The notes beneath the pieces are model-generated. The model was not told the DNA's origin. It made no database searches and saw nothing but the letters and a program-made list of their open reading frames with translations. This document shows positions 1-7,349 of a DNA stretch of 64,000 nt, piece after piece. The DNA lies in the NCBI GenBank assembly GCA_900317685.1, contig ONHQ01000001.1, positions 62,001 through 126,000 on the forward strand, in the 5' to 3' direction. Origin of the DNA: an uncultured Prevotella sp. GTDB taxonomy: Bacteria; Bacteroidota; Bacteroidia; Bacteroidales; Bacteroidaceae. Numbering within the stretch: position 1 is the first letter of the stretch; every line of letters begins with the position of its first letter. The position numbers were made by a program, and so were the translations under genes.

Positions 1-434
1 TTCACGTGGAAGTGCTTGCTCTCAGCGTAGTCGAGCACGTCGAGGATGTCCTCGATATGCTGTTCGGGCGTTTTGTGGAGTTGCTGGGTGCAGTGCTTGT
101 ACGAGCCTTTCGCCAGCAGGTTGATGACGTGGCAACCCGTGTCTGCGATCCAGTCCACGCTCTTGTTATGGTCGACGAAGCCCAAGACCTCAATGCGGTC
201 CAGGTATCCGGCCTGCTCGGCAAAGCGGCAGATGCCGGTGACAGCCTCTTTCTCACCTTCCGAGACACGTGCCGAGGCCACCTCAAGGCGGTCGACGTTT
301 ACTTTCTCCAACAACAGACGTGCGATCATCAGCTTCTCATGCGGCAGGAAGCTGACGCCGTTGGTCTGTTCGCCGTCGCGCAGCGTAGAGTCCATGATCT
401 CGATGCGCGACTTCATCTTATTTAGCGATTCCAT
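1..434 (-). CDS. 2-isopropylmalate/citramalate synthase-family protein (3' end outside window)
   Basis: The frame is open from an ATG at 434 to the window edge, giving the first 144 residues. It begins MESLNKMKSRIEIMDSTLRD and carries the D-S-T-L-R-D-G-E-Q-T signature of the DRE-TIM (HMGL-like) metallolyase superfamily, which condenses acetyl-CoA with a 2-oxoacid. It is a different subgroup from the full LeuA encoded at 2479-3981. In Bacteroides-type leu operons a second LeuA-like synthase commonly follows leuD, so a role in leucine synthesis or in citramalate (isoleucine) synthesis is likely but not settled. The start overlaps the end of leuD by 13 bases, implying translational coupling. The C-terminal regulatory region, which would help separate the two activities, is outside the window. 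Confidence 0.85.
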   Translation of the reverse strand, partial: MESLNKMKSRIEIMDSTLRDGEQTNGVSFLPHEKLMIARLLLEKVNVDRLEVASARVSEGEKEAVTGICRFAEQAGYLDRIEVLGFVDHNKSVDWIADTGCHVINLLAKGSYKHCTQQLHKTPEQHIEDILDVLDYAESKHFHV

Positions 435-1024
435 GTTTTACGGTTCTTTTCAAAGGCCTCCACCTTGTCGCGGTTCTGTACGAGGAAGTCGACATCGTCG
501 AGACCATTCATCAAGCAATGCTTCTTATAACCATTGATTTCGAAGTGCTCGCTCTTGCCGGTAGCCATATTCGTGATCGTCTGGTTGGGCAGGTCCACCT
601 TCACCTGAGTCTTATGATCTTTGGCGATGCTGTCAAAGAGCTCCTTGAGGAACGGCTCGGTGACGACGACGGGGAGCACAAAGTTGTTCAGCTCATTGTT
701 CTTATGAATGTCAGCGAAGAACGAGCTGATGACTACGCGGAAGCCGTAACCGGCGATGGCCCATGCGGCATGCTCTCGGCTGGAGCCAGAGCCAAAGTTC
801 TTTCCTGCCACAAGGATACAGCCCGAGTAGCTGGGATCGTTGAGGACGAAGTCCTTCTTCAGGCTGCCGTCTTTGTTATAGCGCCAGTCGCGGAAGAGGT
901 TATCGCCGAAGCCTTCCTTGTCAGTAGCCTTGAGGAAGCGGGCGGGGATGATCTGGTCTGTATCTACATTCTCCAACGGAAGAGGAATGCAGCTGGATGT
1001 GATGACATTGAATTTCTGTTTCAT
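422..1024 (-). CDS. leuD: 3-isopropylmalate dehydratase small subunit
   Basis: This is the small swivel-domain subunit of isopropylmalate isomerase, which with LeuC converts 2-isopropylmalate to 3-isopropylmalate in leucine synthesis. It is 200 residues from the ATG at 1024 (MKQKFNVITSSCIPLP). An in-frame ATG at 1054 would add ten residues not expected for the family. Visible family motifs are NVDTDQIIPARFLK near residue 20 and the GKNFGSGSSREHA loop near residue 75, which closes over the substrate. It lies 35 bases after leuC, and its 3' end overlaps the next gene by 13 bases, so the cluster is a tight operon. Confidence 0.95.
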   Translation of the reverse strand: MKQKFNVITSSCIPLPLENVDTDQIIPARFLKATDKEGFGDNLFRDWRYNKDGSLKKDFVLNDPSYSGCILVAGKNFGSGSSREHAAWAIAGYGFRVVISSFFADIHKNNELNNFVLPVVVTEPFLKELFDSIAKDHKTQVKVDLPNQTITNMATGKSEHFEINGYKKHCLMNGLDDVDFLVQNRDKVEAFEKNRKTWNR

Positions 1025-1059
1025 TGCGATAAAAATACTGATGTGTTCAACCAAGAAGA

Positions 1060-2454
1060 TTACATGAACTCGCGTGGGTCGGTGACCTTACCGGTGATAG
1101 CAGCGGCAGCGGCGACGAGCGGACTGGCCAGGATGGTGCGTGAGCCCGGTCCCTGACGGCCCTCGAAGTTACGGTTGGAGGTGGACACGCTGTAGAGTCC
1201 TGCCGGTACCTTATCATCGTTCATGGCCAGACAAGCCGAGCATCCTGGCTGACGAATCTCGAAGCCAGCCTCGTTGAGCACCTTGTCGAGCTTCTCATTC
1301 TTGATCTGCTGTGCCACAGCCCAGGAGCCAGGGACGAGCCAGGCCACCACGTTAGGAGCCTTGTGATGTCCCTTGACCAAAGAGGCGAAAGCGCGGAAGT
1401 CTTCGATGCGGCCGTTGGTGCAGGCACCGAGGAACACATAGTCGATGGGGTGACCAAGCAGTTTCTCGCCCGGCTCAAAGCCCATATATTTCAGGCTCTT
1501 CTTGAACGAAGCCTGGTCACTCTCGGGGATCTCGTCGAGCGTGGGGATCGTGCCGTTGATGGCAATGCCCATACCTGGGTTCGTGCCGTAAGTGATGCGC
1601 GGCTCAATGTCAGCAGCGTCGTAGGTCACCTCACGGTCGAAGACAGCGTCATCGCCGGATTTCAGTGTCTTCCAATAGGCGACGGCACGCTCCCAGTCCT
1701 CACCCTTGGGCGCATATTTCTTACCCTTGATATAGGCGAACGTCTTCTCGTCCGGTGCTACGAAACCACCGCGGGCACCCATCTCGATGGACAGGTTGCA
1801 GAGTGTCAGACGGCCTTCCATGCTCATGTTGCGCACCACGTCGCCGGCATACTCCACGAAGTAGCCTGTAGCACCGGAGGTTGTCAGCTGTGACATCAGG
1901 TAAAGGGCGACATCCTTGGCGGTCACACCCGGTTTGAGCTTACCATTGATGTTGATGCGCATGGACTTAGGTTTCTGTTGCAGAATGCACTGTGAGGCAA
2001 GTACCATCTCCACCTCAGACGTACCAATACCAAAGGCTACGGCTCCCATGGCACCGTGGGTAGAGGTGTGAGAGTCACCGCAGACGATGGTCATACCCGG
2101 CAGGGAGAGTCCGGTCTCGGGGCCTACGACATGGATGATACCATTCTCGGGTGTATTCATCTTGAATTCAGTCACACCAAACTCCTTGCAGTTTTTGTCG
2201 AGCGTTTCGATTTGTTTGCGTCCTACGGGGTCAGCGACGGGCTTGTCCTGGTCGTGGGTTTGTATGTTGTGGTCAGGCATGGCGAAGACCTGCTGTGAGC
2301 GGAAGACCTTTAGTCCGCGCTGTCGCAGTCCTTGGAAAGCCTGTGGAGAGGTCACCTCGTGGCAGTAGAGACGGTCGATATACAACTGAGTGGGACCGTT
2401 TTTCACAATCTGAACGACGTGGCTGTCCCAAATTTTGTCAAACAGGGTATTCAT
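1060..2454 (-). CDS. leuC: 3-isopropylmalate dehydratase large subunit
   Basis: Catalytic large subunit of isopropylmalate isomerase, an aconitase-family [4Fe-4S] enzyme that partners with LeuD. It has 464 residues, the normal length. The sequence shows the early [17 protein letters not shown] block, [12 protein letters not shown] around residue 125-135, and the cluster cysteines in [12 protein letters not shown] and [10 protein letters not shown]. It lies 24 bases downstream of leuA and upstream of leuD. It is probably expressed from the attenuated promoter before leuA. Nothing unusual was seen. Confidence 0.96.
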   Translation of the reverse strand: MNTLFDKIWDSHVVQIVKNGPTQLYIDRLYCHEVTSPQAFQGLRQRGLKVFRSQQVFAMPDHNIQTHDQDKPVADPVGRKQIETLDKNCKEFGVTEFKMNTPENGIIHVVGPETGLSLPGMTIVCGDSHTSTHGAMGAVAFGIGTSEVEMVLASQCILQQKPKSMRININGKLKPGVTAKDVALYLMSQLTTSGATGYFVEYAGDVVRNMSMEGRLTLCNLSIEMGARGGFVAPDEKTFAYIKGKKYAPKGEDWERAVAYWKTLKSGDDAVFDREVTYDAADIEPRITYGTNPGMGIAINGTIPTLDEIPESDQASFKKSLKYMGFEPGEKLLGHPIDYVFLGACTNGRIEDFRAFASLVKGHHKAPNVVAWLVPGSWAVAQQIKNEKLDKVLNEAGFEIRQPGCSACLAMNDDKVPAGLYSVSTSNRNFEGRQGPGSRTILASPLVAAAAAITGKVTDPREFM

Positions 2455-2478
2455 ATCTATCTATAAAATATGTGTGTG

Positions 2479-3981
2479 TTATTTGATTCTGAACTTATTG
2501 ATGCAGTCGATGTAAGCCTCGACAGAAGCGGTGACGATGTCGGTGTTGGCACCGAAGCCGTAGTATACCTGCCCGTCGTATTCCACCTGCATGTGCACCT
2601 TGCCCACGTCGTCGGATCCTTTGGAAATGGCCTGAATGGTAAACTCCTTTAAGGTCATCTGTTTGCGGACGATGCGCTTCAGAGCAGAGATGGCTGCGTC
2701 GACAGGACCATTGCCTGTGGAGCACTCCTCGAACTTCTGTCCGGCAATGTCGAGACCGATGCTGGCTACAGAGCGCACACCCTTGCCTGTGGTCACTTGC
2801 AGATAGTCGAGCTTCACACTGTGGTTGGCTGTGCGGTCAGCTCCGGCGAGCATGAGCACATCGTCGTCGGTGATCTCTTTCTTCTTGTCAGCGAGCAGAA
2901 GGAACTGCTTGTAGATCTTGTCGAGCGTCTCCTCGTCCTTGATGTCCACGCCGTTGACTTCCAGACGATAGCGCAGCGCAGCACGTCCGGAACGTGCGGT
3001 GAGCACGATCTCGTTGTTGTCGAGTCCGATGTCCTTCGGGTCGATGATCTCGTAGGTCTGTACGTTCTTCAGCACGCCGTCCTGATGTATGCCACTGGAG
3101 TGAGCGAAGGCATTGCGGCCGACGATGGCTTTGTTGGGCTGCACAGGCATGTTCATCAAAGAGGAGACCATGCGGGAGATAGGATAGATCTTGCGTGTGT
3201 TGATGTTCGTGTCAATGCCGATGTTCTTATGACATTTAAGAATCATGGCGATCTCCTCCAGTGAAGTGTTGCCGGCACGCTCTCCGATGCCGTTGACCGT
3301 CACCTCTACCTGGCGTGCACCGTTGAGCACACCTTCGAGTGTGTTGGCGGTGGCCATGCCTAAGTCATTGTGGCAGTGTGTGGAGATGATAGCCTTGTCG
3401 ATGTTGTCGACATGCTCTTTGAGGTATTTGATCTTCGCCCCATACTCGTTGGGGAGGCAATAGCCTGTGGTGTCGGGAATGTTGACCACAGTGGCTCCGG
3501 CCTTGATGACAGCTTCGACGACTTTAGCGAGGTACTCATTGTCGGTGCGTCCGGCATCCTCAGCATAGAACTCAACGTCATCGACATACTTCTTGGCATA
3601 AGCTACGGCCCTTACGGCACGCTCGAGGATCTTCTCACGGGTGGAGTTGAACTTATATTTAATATGGTAGTCGCTCGTGCCGATACCCGTATGGATGCGT
3701 TTATGTTTGGCATATTGCAAAGCCTCAGCGGCGCAGTCAATGTCTTTTTCCACGGCGCGTGTCAGTGCGCAGATAGTAGGCCAAGTCACGGCTTTGGAGA
3801 TCTCCACCACAGAGTTGAAGTCACCCGGCGATGAGATGGGGAATCCCGCCTCGATGACGTCTACGCCCAATAGCTCGAGTTGCTTGGCCACTTGAATCTT
3901 CTCTACTGTGTTCAACTGACAACCAGGCACCTGCTCGCCATCGCGGAGCGTCGTGTCGAAAATGTAAAGTCTGTCGCTCAT
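2479..3981 (-). CDS. leuA: 2-isopropylmalate synthase
   Basis: First committed enzyme of leucine synthesis: it condenses acetyl-CoA with 2-oxoisovalerate. The protein has 500 residues. The N-terminal TIM barrel shows [12 protein letters not shown] near residue 10, the metal-binding STHCHNDLG motif near residue 200, and [14 protein letters not shown]. The [15 protein letters not shown] segment near residue 300 belongs to the subdomain following the barrel. The last 120 or so residues match the LeuA allosteric domain that normally binds leucine, so feedback inhibition is likely in addition to the transcriptional control suggested by the upstream leader. It is the first large gene of the leu operon. 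Confidence 0.96.
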   Translation of the reverse strand: MSDRLYIFDTTLRDGEQVPGCQLNTVEKIQVAKQLELLGVDVIEAGFPISSPGDFNSVVEISKAVTWPTICALTRAVEKDIDCAAEALQYAKHKRIHTGIGTSDYHIKYKFNSTREKILERAVRAVAYAKKYVDDVEFYAEDAGRTDNEYLAKVVEAVIKAGATVVNIPDTTGYCLPNEYGAKIKYLKEHVDNIDKAIISTHCHNDLGMATANTLEGVLNGARQVEVTVNGIGERAGNTSLEEIAMILKCHKNIGIDTNINTRKIYPISRMVSSLMNMPVQPNKAIVGRNAFAHSSGIHQDGVLKNVQTYEIIDPKDIGLDNNEIVLTARSGRAALRYRLEVNGVDIKDEETLDKIYKQFLLLADKKKEITDDDVLMLAGADRTANHSVKLDYLQVTTGKGVRSVASIGLDIAGQKFEECSTGNGPVDAAISALKRIVRKQMTLKEFTIQAISKGSDDVGKVHMQVEYDGQVYYGFGANTDIVTASVEAYIDCINKFRIK

Positions 3982-4037
3982 ATCTTTTAAGTATTAAATG
4001 TTTTTGCTTTCTCTGTTGTTCCCTGAAACCGATCCAA

Positions 4038-4074
4038 ACAAAAAAGCCTTCCCACTTGTGGAAGTGGAAAGGCT
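4038..4074 (-). terminator. Attenuator terminator of the leu operon
   Basis: On the minus strand a 13-bp stem (4074-4062 pairing with 4057-4045, one G-U pair) closes a four-base CCAC loop and is followed directly by six T residues. It lies between the leader ORF and leuA, so it would stop transcription before the structural genes. Its 5' arm can pair instead with 4122-4110. Confidence 0.88.
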
Positions 4075-4092
4075 CTGTATGGTTGTTGTCCG

Positions 4093-4182
4093 TCAGACAT
4101 GCACGCACACCTTCTCACTTCCAACTGTGGGATACAGTCGAATGCTAATAATAATGCTTAGAAGGATGTACAAACTTGTCAT
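4093..4182 (-). CDS. Branched-chain amino acid leader peptide (attenuation)
   Basis: A 29-codon ORF from ATG at 4182 to TGA at 4095-4093. It contains 4 Leu, 5 Ile and 4 Val, 13 of 29 residues, with the dense run ILLSIIISIRL at residues 6-16. It lies about 36 bases after the predicted transcription start and just before a strong terminator. Codons 21-24 cover the strand (4122-4110) that can pair with the 5' arm of the terminator. A ribosome stalled on the Ile/Leu run would leave that strand free and block the terminator. A ribosome reaching the stop would cover it and allow termination. This is classical attenuation. The ORF and pairings are read directly, and the regulation is inferred. Confidence 0.82.
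   Translation of the reverse strand: MTSLYILLSIIISIRLYPTVGSEKVCVHV
4110..4122 (-). promoter_or_regulatory. Antiterminator strand of the leu attenuator
   Basis: The minus-strand segment GGAAGTGAGAAGG can pair with 4072-4060 (CCTTTCCACTTCC), with 12 of 13 positions pairing (one G-U) and one mismatch. This pairing and the terminator stem cannot form together. Confidence 0.75.
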
Positions 4183-4223
4183 AACCTTATGTGTTGATTC
4201 GTATCTATTTCTGTTTACGGGTG

Positions 4224-4255
4224 CAAAGGTAAACAATTCAGTCGATACGAGCAAA
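4224..4255 (-). promoter_or_regulatory. Promoter of the leu operon
   Basis: Minus strand: TTTG at 4255-4252, a 20-base spacer, then TACCTTTG at 4231-4224. This matches the Bacteroidetes TTTG / TAnnTTTG promoter. Transcription should start near 4217, before the leader peptide. Confidence 0.8.
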
Positions 4256-4293
4256 TAATCTGAAAGTTTTTTGCTTGTTTTTCTAATAATTTA

Positions 4294-5850
4294 TCAGAAA
4301 GGCACTGAGCCGCCGGTGTCTGGAGGCATGCCGCCCAGTGGATCGCCGGCGAAAGGATCCGTATCCGGAGCGCCACTGTAGTCCTGATTCATCTTAGAAC
4401 CAATAAACTCTCCACCGTTCATCTCGCCCGGCAGTGGAGCCAGTTGGGCATCCTCGGGGTTCATGAAGCGGGTATACTGTCCCTGGAACGTGAGCAGCAC
4501 GTCGCCCGTGGCACCTTTACGGTGCTTTGCGATGATGATTTGTGCCTTGCCGTGGAGGTCGTTTCCTTTCTCGTCCTGATAGATACGATAGTACTCGGGG
4601 CGGTGGACGAAGAGCACCATATCGGCATCCTGCTCGATAGCTCCCGACTCACGCAGGTCGCTCAGCTGTGGTCGTTTGCCCTCTATGCCCTCGCGGTTCT
4701 CTACGGTACGGTTGAGCTGTGAGAGGGCGATGATAGGGATGTCGAGTTCCTTGGCCAGACCTTTGAGTGAGCGCGAGATGGTTGACACCTCTTCCTGGCG
4801 GTTGCCGAAGCGCATGCCGTTGGCGTTCATGAGCTGCAAGTAGTCGATCATGATGATCTTCACGCCTTTCTCCCTGACGAGACGGCGTGCTTTGGTGCGG
4901 AGCTCAAAGATGGAGAGGCCCGGCGTGTCATCGACATAGATGGGGGCACCGGTGAGGCGCGAGAGGTTCTTGTCGAGGCGTTCCCACTCGTCGCGGGCAA
5001 GCTGACCGTTCATGATCTTCTTACCCTCGATCTCGCAGACGTTGGAGATGAGACGGTCGACGAGCTGCTCGTTGTTCATCTCCAGCGAGAAGAAGGCAAT
5101 AGGAGTCTGATAGTCGACGGCGATGTTCTTGGCCACAGACAGCGCAAACGAGGTCTTACCCATGGCCGGACGTCCGGCGATGATGACGAGGTCACTCTTC
5201 TGCCAGCCCGATGTCATGTCGTCGAGTTTGGTATATCCCGAGGGAATGCCAGTCAGACCACTGGTGTTGGCGGAAGCTTTTTGCAGGGTGTCGATGGCCT
5301 GGCGGATGACCGGGTCGATCTGGGTGTAGTCCTGCTTCATGTTTTTCTGCGAGAGCTCGAAGAGGCTGCCCTCTGCTTCCTGCATGAGTTCGTCGACGTC
5401 GACGGTGGTGTCAAAGGCTTTTGTCTCGATGTCGCTGGCGAAGGAGATGAGCTGACGGGCAAGGAACTTCTGTTTGAGAATCTTGGCGTGCTGCTCGATG
5501 TGGGCCGATGAGGCGACGTGTGAGGAGAGTTCGATGATATAGTTCGGGCCACCGACGTCGTCGATGGTGCCCTCGCGCTCCAGCTCGTTGGTGACGGTGA
5601 GGATGTCGACGGGCTTTTCCTCCATGTTCAAGGTCTGGATCGCCTTGAAGATTTTTTGGTGGCGCGGGTCGTAGAAAGTCTCGGGGCGGATGAGCTCCGA
5701 GACGACAGAGAAGGCGTCTTTGTCGATCATCAGGGCACCGAGCACCACCTTCTCCACGTCGATGGCCTGCGGTTGCAAGTGTCCGTAAGTGGGATCGATG
5801 GGGGCAGAAGCCTTTTTGCGTCGGGGCGCGGTATTTTTTTGTTCTGGCAT
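4294..5850 (-). CDS. dnaB: Replicative DNA helicase
   Basis: Hexameric 5'-3' helicase that unwinds DNA at the replication fork. From ATG at 5850 it has 518 residues (MPEQKNTAPRRKKASAP), then the DnaB N-terminal helical domain (residues 30-130), a linker, and the RecA-like domain with Walker A GRPAMGKTSFAL near residue 225, Walker B IIMIDYLQLM and the downstream SQLNR element. An in-frame ATG at 5892 would add 14 residues and is possible. Reading further upstream runs into the tRNA gene and gives a spurious MGSSPIVPT start. The C-terminal tail is rich in Gly, Pro and Asp. A TAACTTTG element at 5956-5949 is the likely promoter. Confidence 0.95.
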   Translation of the reverse strand: MPEQKNTAPRRKKASAPIDPTYGHLQPQAIDVEKVVLGALMIDKDAFSVVSELIRPETFYDPRHQKIFKAIQTLNMEEKPVDILTVTNELEREGTIDDVGGPNYIIELSSHVASSAHIEQHAKILKQKFLARQLISFASDIETKAFDTTVDVDELMQEAEGSLFELSQKNMKQDYTQIDPVIRQAIDTLQKASANTSGLTGIPSGYTKLDDMTSGWQKSDLVIIAGRPAMGKTSFALSVAKNIAVDYQTPIAFFSLEMNNEQLVDRLISNVCEIEGKKIMNGQLARDEWERLDKNLSRLTGAPIYVDDTPGLSIFELRTKARRLVREKGVKIIMIDYLQLMNANGMRFGNRQEEVSTISRSLKGLAKELDIPIIALSQLNRTVENREGIEGKRPQLSDLRESGAIEQDADMVLFVHRPEYYRIYQDEKGNDLHGKAQIIIAKHRKGATGDVLLTFQGQYTRFMNPEDAQLAPLPGEMNGGEFIGSKMNQDYSGAPDTDPFAGDPLGGMPPDTGGSVPF

Positions 5851-5948
5851 ATGCTTTAGCGCGTTTTGCGGGTTGATGGTTTTTAAAGTCATCGACAAGC
5901 CGGGGGAGAGAAGAAGAGACTCTTGAACCAGGGATAGGATGACAAATG

Positions 5949-5956
5949 CAAAGTTA
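5949..5956 (-). promoter_or_regulatory. Putative -7 element for dnaB
   Basis: Minus-strand TAACTTTG matches the Bacteroidetes -7 consensus. The nearest upstream TTTG is only 14 bases away, so the -33 element is not convincing. The implied start agrees with translation from 5850 or 5892 and excludes longer N-terminal extensions. Confidence 0.55.
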
Positions 5957-6245
5957 CGGTTTTTTCCTGTCAAAGTGTAGGAAGAAGAAGGAAATGTTGC
6001 GGAAAACTGCGCGGAAGGAGGGGGAGAAGGGGAGGAGCGGGGAGCGTCGCGATATATCGCGACGAACAGAACTCCAAAAAGGACAAGGGCGGAACAAGGG
6101 GCGAAGGCAGAAGGAACAAGGGAGAGGGTGGAGAAGGCAAGGGAGAGGAAGGGAGGGGGGCGGGCGAGGGCAAGAGACAAGGGGGCAAGCAGCACAAATA
6201 AAGCAAAAACCGTCCAAAGCAACAGATGTGCTATGGACGGCTTCG
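5957..6245. other. Intergenic region with purine-rich strand and perfect palindrome
   Basis: No gene was found between the dnaB promoter and the tRNA. The plus strand is strongly purine-rich (runs of GGAGAAGG and GGGAGGGG type) over about 200 bases. A perfect 20-bp palindrome lies at 6045-6064. ORFs read through here are low-complexity shadows. Confidence 0.6.
6045..6064. repeat. Perfect 20-bp palindrome
   Basis: CGTCGCGATATATCGCGACG equals its own reverse complement and contains TCGCGA twice. There is no poly-T tract beside it, so it is not a terminator. It could be a protein-binding site, but the function is unknown. Confidence 0.7.
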
Positions 6246-6320
6246 TAGGGACAATGGGACTCGAACCCATGACCTCTGCAATGTGACTGCAGCGCTCTAA
6301 ACCAGCTGGGCTATGCCCCT
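6246..6320 (-). tRNA. tRNA-Val (anticodon CAC)
   Basis: A 75-nt cloverleaf on the minus strand: acceptor AGGGGCA paired with TGTCCCT (one G-U), D arm, anticodon stem CTGCA/TGCAG with loop GTCACAT, five-base variable loop, T stem ATGGG/CCCAT with loop TTCGAGT, and discriminator A. Loop position 33 is T and positions 34-36 read CAC, which decodes GUG valine. CCA is not encoded. The D stem has one C-A mismatch (12-23). A consensus promoter lies about 50 bases upstream. Confidence 0.9.
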
Positions 6321-6366
6321 ATGTTTGTAAAGAAAGGCTCTGTGTGAACCTCTGTGTTACGGTGTG

Positions 6367-6398
6367 CAAAATTACGAAAACTTTGCGAGTCCACCAAA
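6367..6398 (-). promoter_or_regulatory. Promoter of tRNA-Val
   Basis: Minus strand: TTTG at 6398-6395, 20-base spacer, TAATTTTG at 6374-6367. It is a good Bacteroidetes promoter placed just before the tRNA. Confidence 0.75.
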
Positions 6399-6468
6399 TA
6401 TTTGGGCAATAATTTGAGACAAGAGCGCATTTTTCTTGAGAAAAGGACGGGGAGAGGGAGATTATTGC

Positions 6469-6476
6469 TAACTTTG
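6469..6476 (+). promoter_or_regulatory. Putative -7 element for the barrel protein at 6598
   Basis: TAACTTTG on the plus strand, about 120 bases before the next start codon. No TTTG at the usual distance was seen. Confidence 0.45.
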
Positions 6477-6597
6477 AAAAGGGATCGACACCTTATTTAA
6501 AGAAAGAGTGGTGGCTCCTTGCTAAAGAGAGGGCGACGCCTTGATTGACGGCCGTCGCCCCTTGCATAGAAAGAAACAGTTCGTGATATAAAAGAAT

Positions 6598-7290
6598 ATG
6601 AAACACATTGCAGCACTAATCGCCCTGCTGGGCATGTCTACCATGGGTTGGGCACAGGTAGATCCGGGTACGTTTTCCGTGATACCGCGTGTCGGTGTCA
6701 ATCTCTCCACGATCAGCGACGAGAGTCTTGTCACTGATGTGGGGGAGATGAAGAGCAAGTATAAGGCGGGAGTCACGGCAGGCGTAGACCTCGAATACCG
6801 CATCAGCGCACCTTTTGCCGTCATCGCGGGAGCTTACTACTCGCGCGAGGGCTGCAACTATAAAGACAATGTGCTGGATCATCCAGTGCCAGGAACCTAC
6901 AATGTCCTCAGCCGCAGCTATTTCACGATCGACTATCTCAAGATTCCAGTGATGGCGCGGTGGTATGTGACAGACAAGTTCTCCGTGGGCACTGGCGTGC
7001 AGGCGGGCATAGGACTATGGAACCGCACGCATACCGAATCCCAGGAGGTCAAGGTCAACAACGGTAGCTACACTTACTCCACAGACATTGAGGAAGCCAA
7101 TGTCAAGGGCAATGGCCTGCGCAACGTACTGTGGAGCGTGCCTGTGAGTGTTGCTGTGGAGTATGAGCGCGTCATCTTGGATCTTCGCTACAGCATTCCG
7201 CTGTCGAAGGTCTATCAGTCTGATGGTAAGCATCCCGACGGTGACGAGCGCCTCCAGTGCTGGTCGATCAGCGTGGGATACCGCATTTAG
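6598..7290 (+). CDS. Outer-membrane beta-barrel (porin-like) protein
   Basis: A 230-residue protein with a clear signal peptide (MKHIAALIALLGMSTMGWAQ, cleavage after AQ or nearby). The mature part alternates hydrophobic and polar residues, with recurring aromatic-ended strands such as YKAGVTAGVDLEYRI, FSVGTGVQAGIGLW and VAVEYERVILDLRYSI, ending in WSISVGYRI. A terminal aromatic/hydrophobic strand is typical of small PorT-like or OmpA-like eight-stranded barrels common in Bacteroidetes. It is predicted to sit in the outer membrane. The ligand or role is unknown. It stands alone, with its own -7 element before it and a terminator after it. Confidence 0.8.
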   Translation: MKHIAALIALLGMSTMGWAQVDPGTFSVIPRVGVNLSTISDESLVTDVGEMKSKYKAGVTAGVDLEYRISAPFAVIAGAYYSREGCNYKDNVLDHPVPGTYNVLSRSYFTIDYLKIPVMARWYVTDKFSVGTGVQAGIGLWNRTHTESQEVKVNNGSYTYSTDIEEANVKGNGLRNVLWSVPVSVAVEYERVILDLRYSIPLSKVYQSDGKHPDGDERLQCWSISVGYRI

Positions 7291-7313
7291 TGCTCTAACA
7301 AAACGATAAAGCG

Positions 7314-7345
7314 GGCGCGGCACTGTTGCCGCGCCTTTCTTTTTG
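7314..7345 (+). terminator. Terminator after the barrel gene
   Basis: Perfect 9-bp stem GGCGCGGCA / TGCCGCGCC with a four-base loop, followed by TTTCTTTTT. It separates the barrel gene from the convergent pyrophosphatase gene. Confidence 0.85.
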
Positions 7346-7349
7346 CCTT

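Noticed and set aside
5851-6270. N-terminal extension of dnaB beginning MGSSPIVPT
   Set aside because: It starts inside the tRNA-Val gene and runs through low-complexity purine-rich DNA, upstream of the dnaB -7 element.
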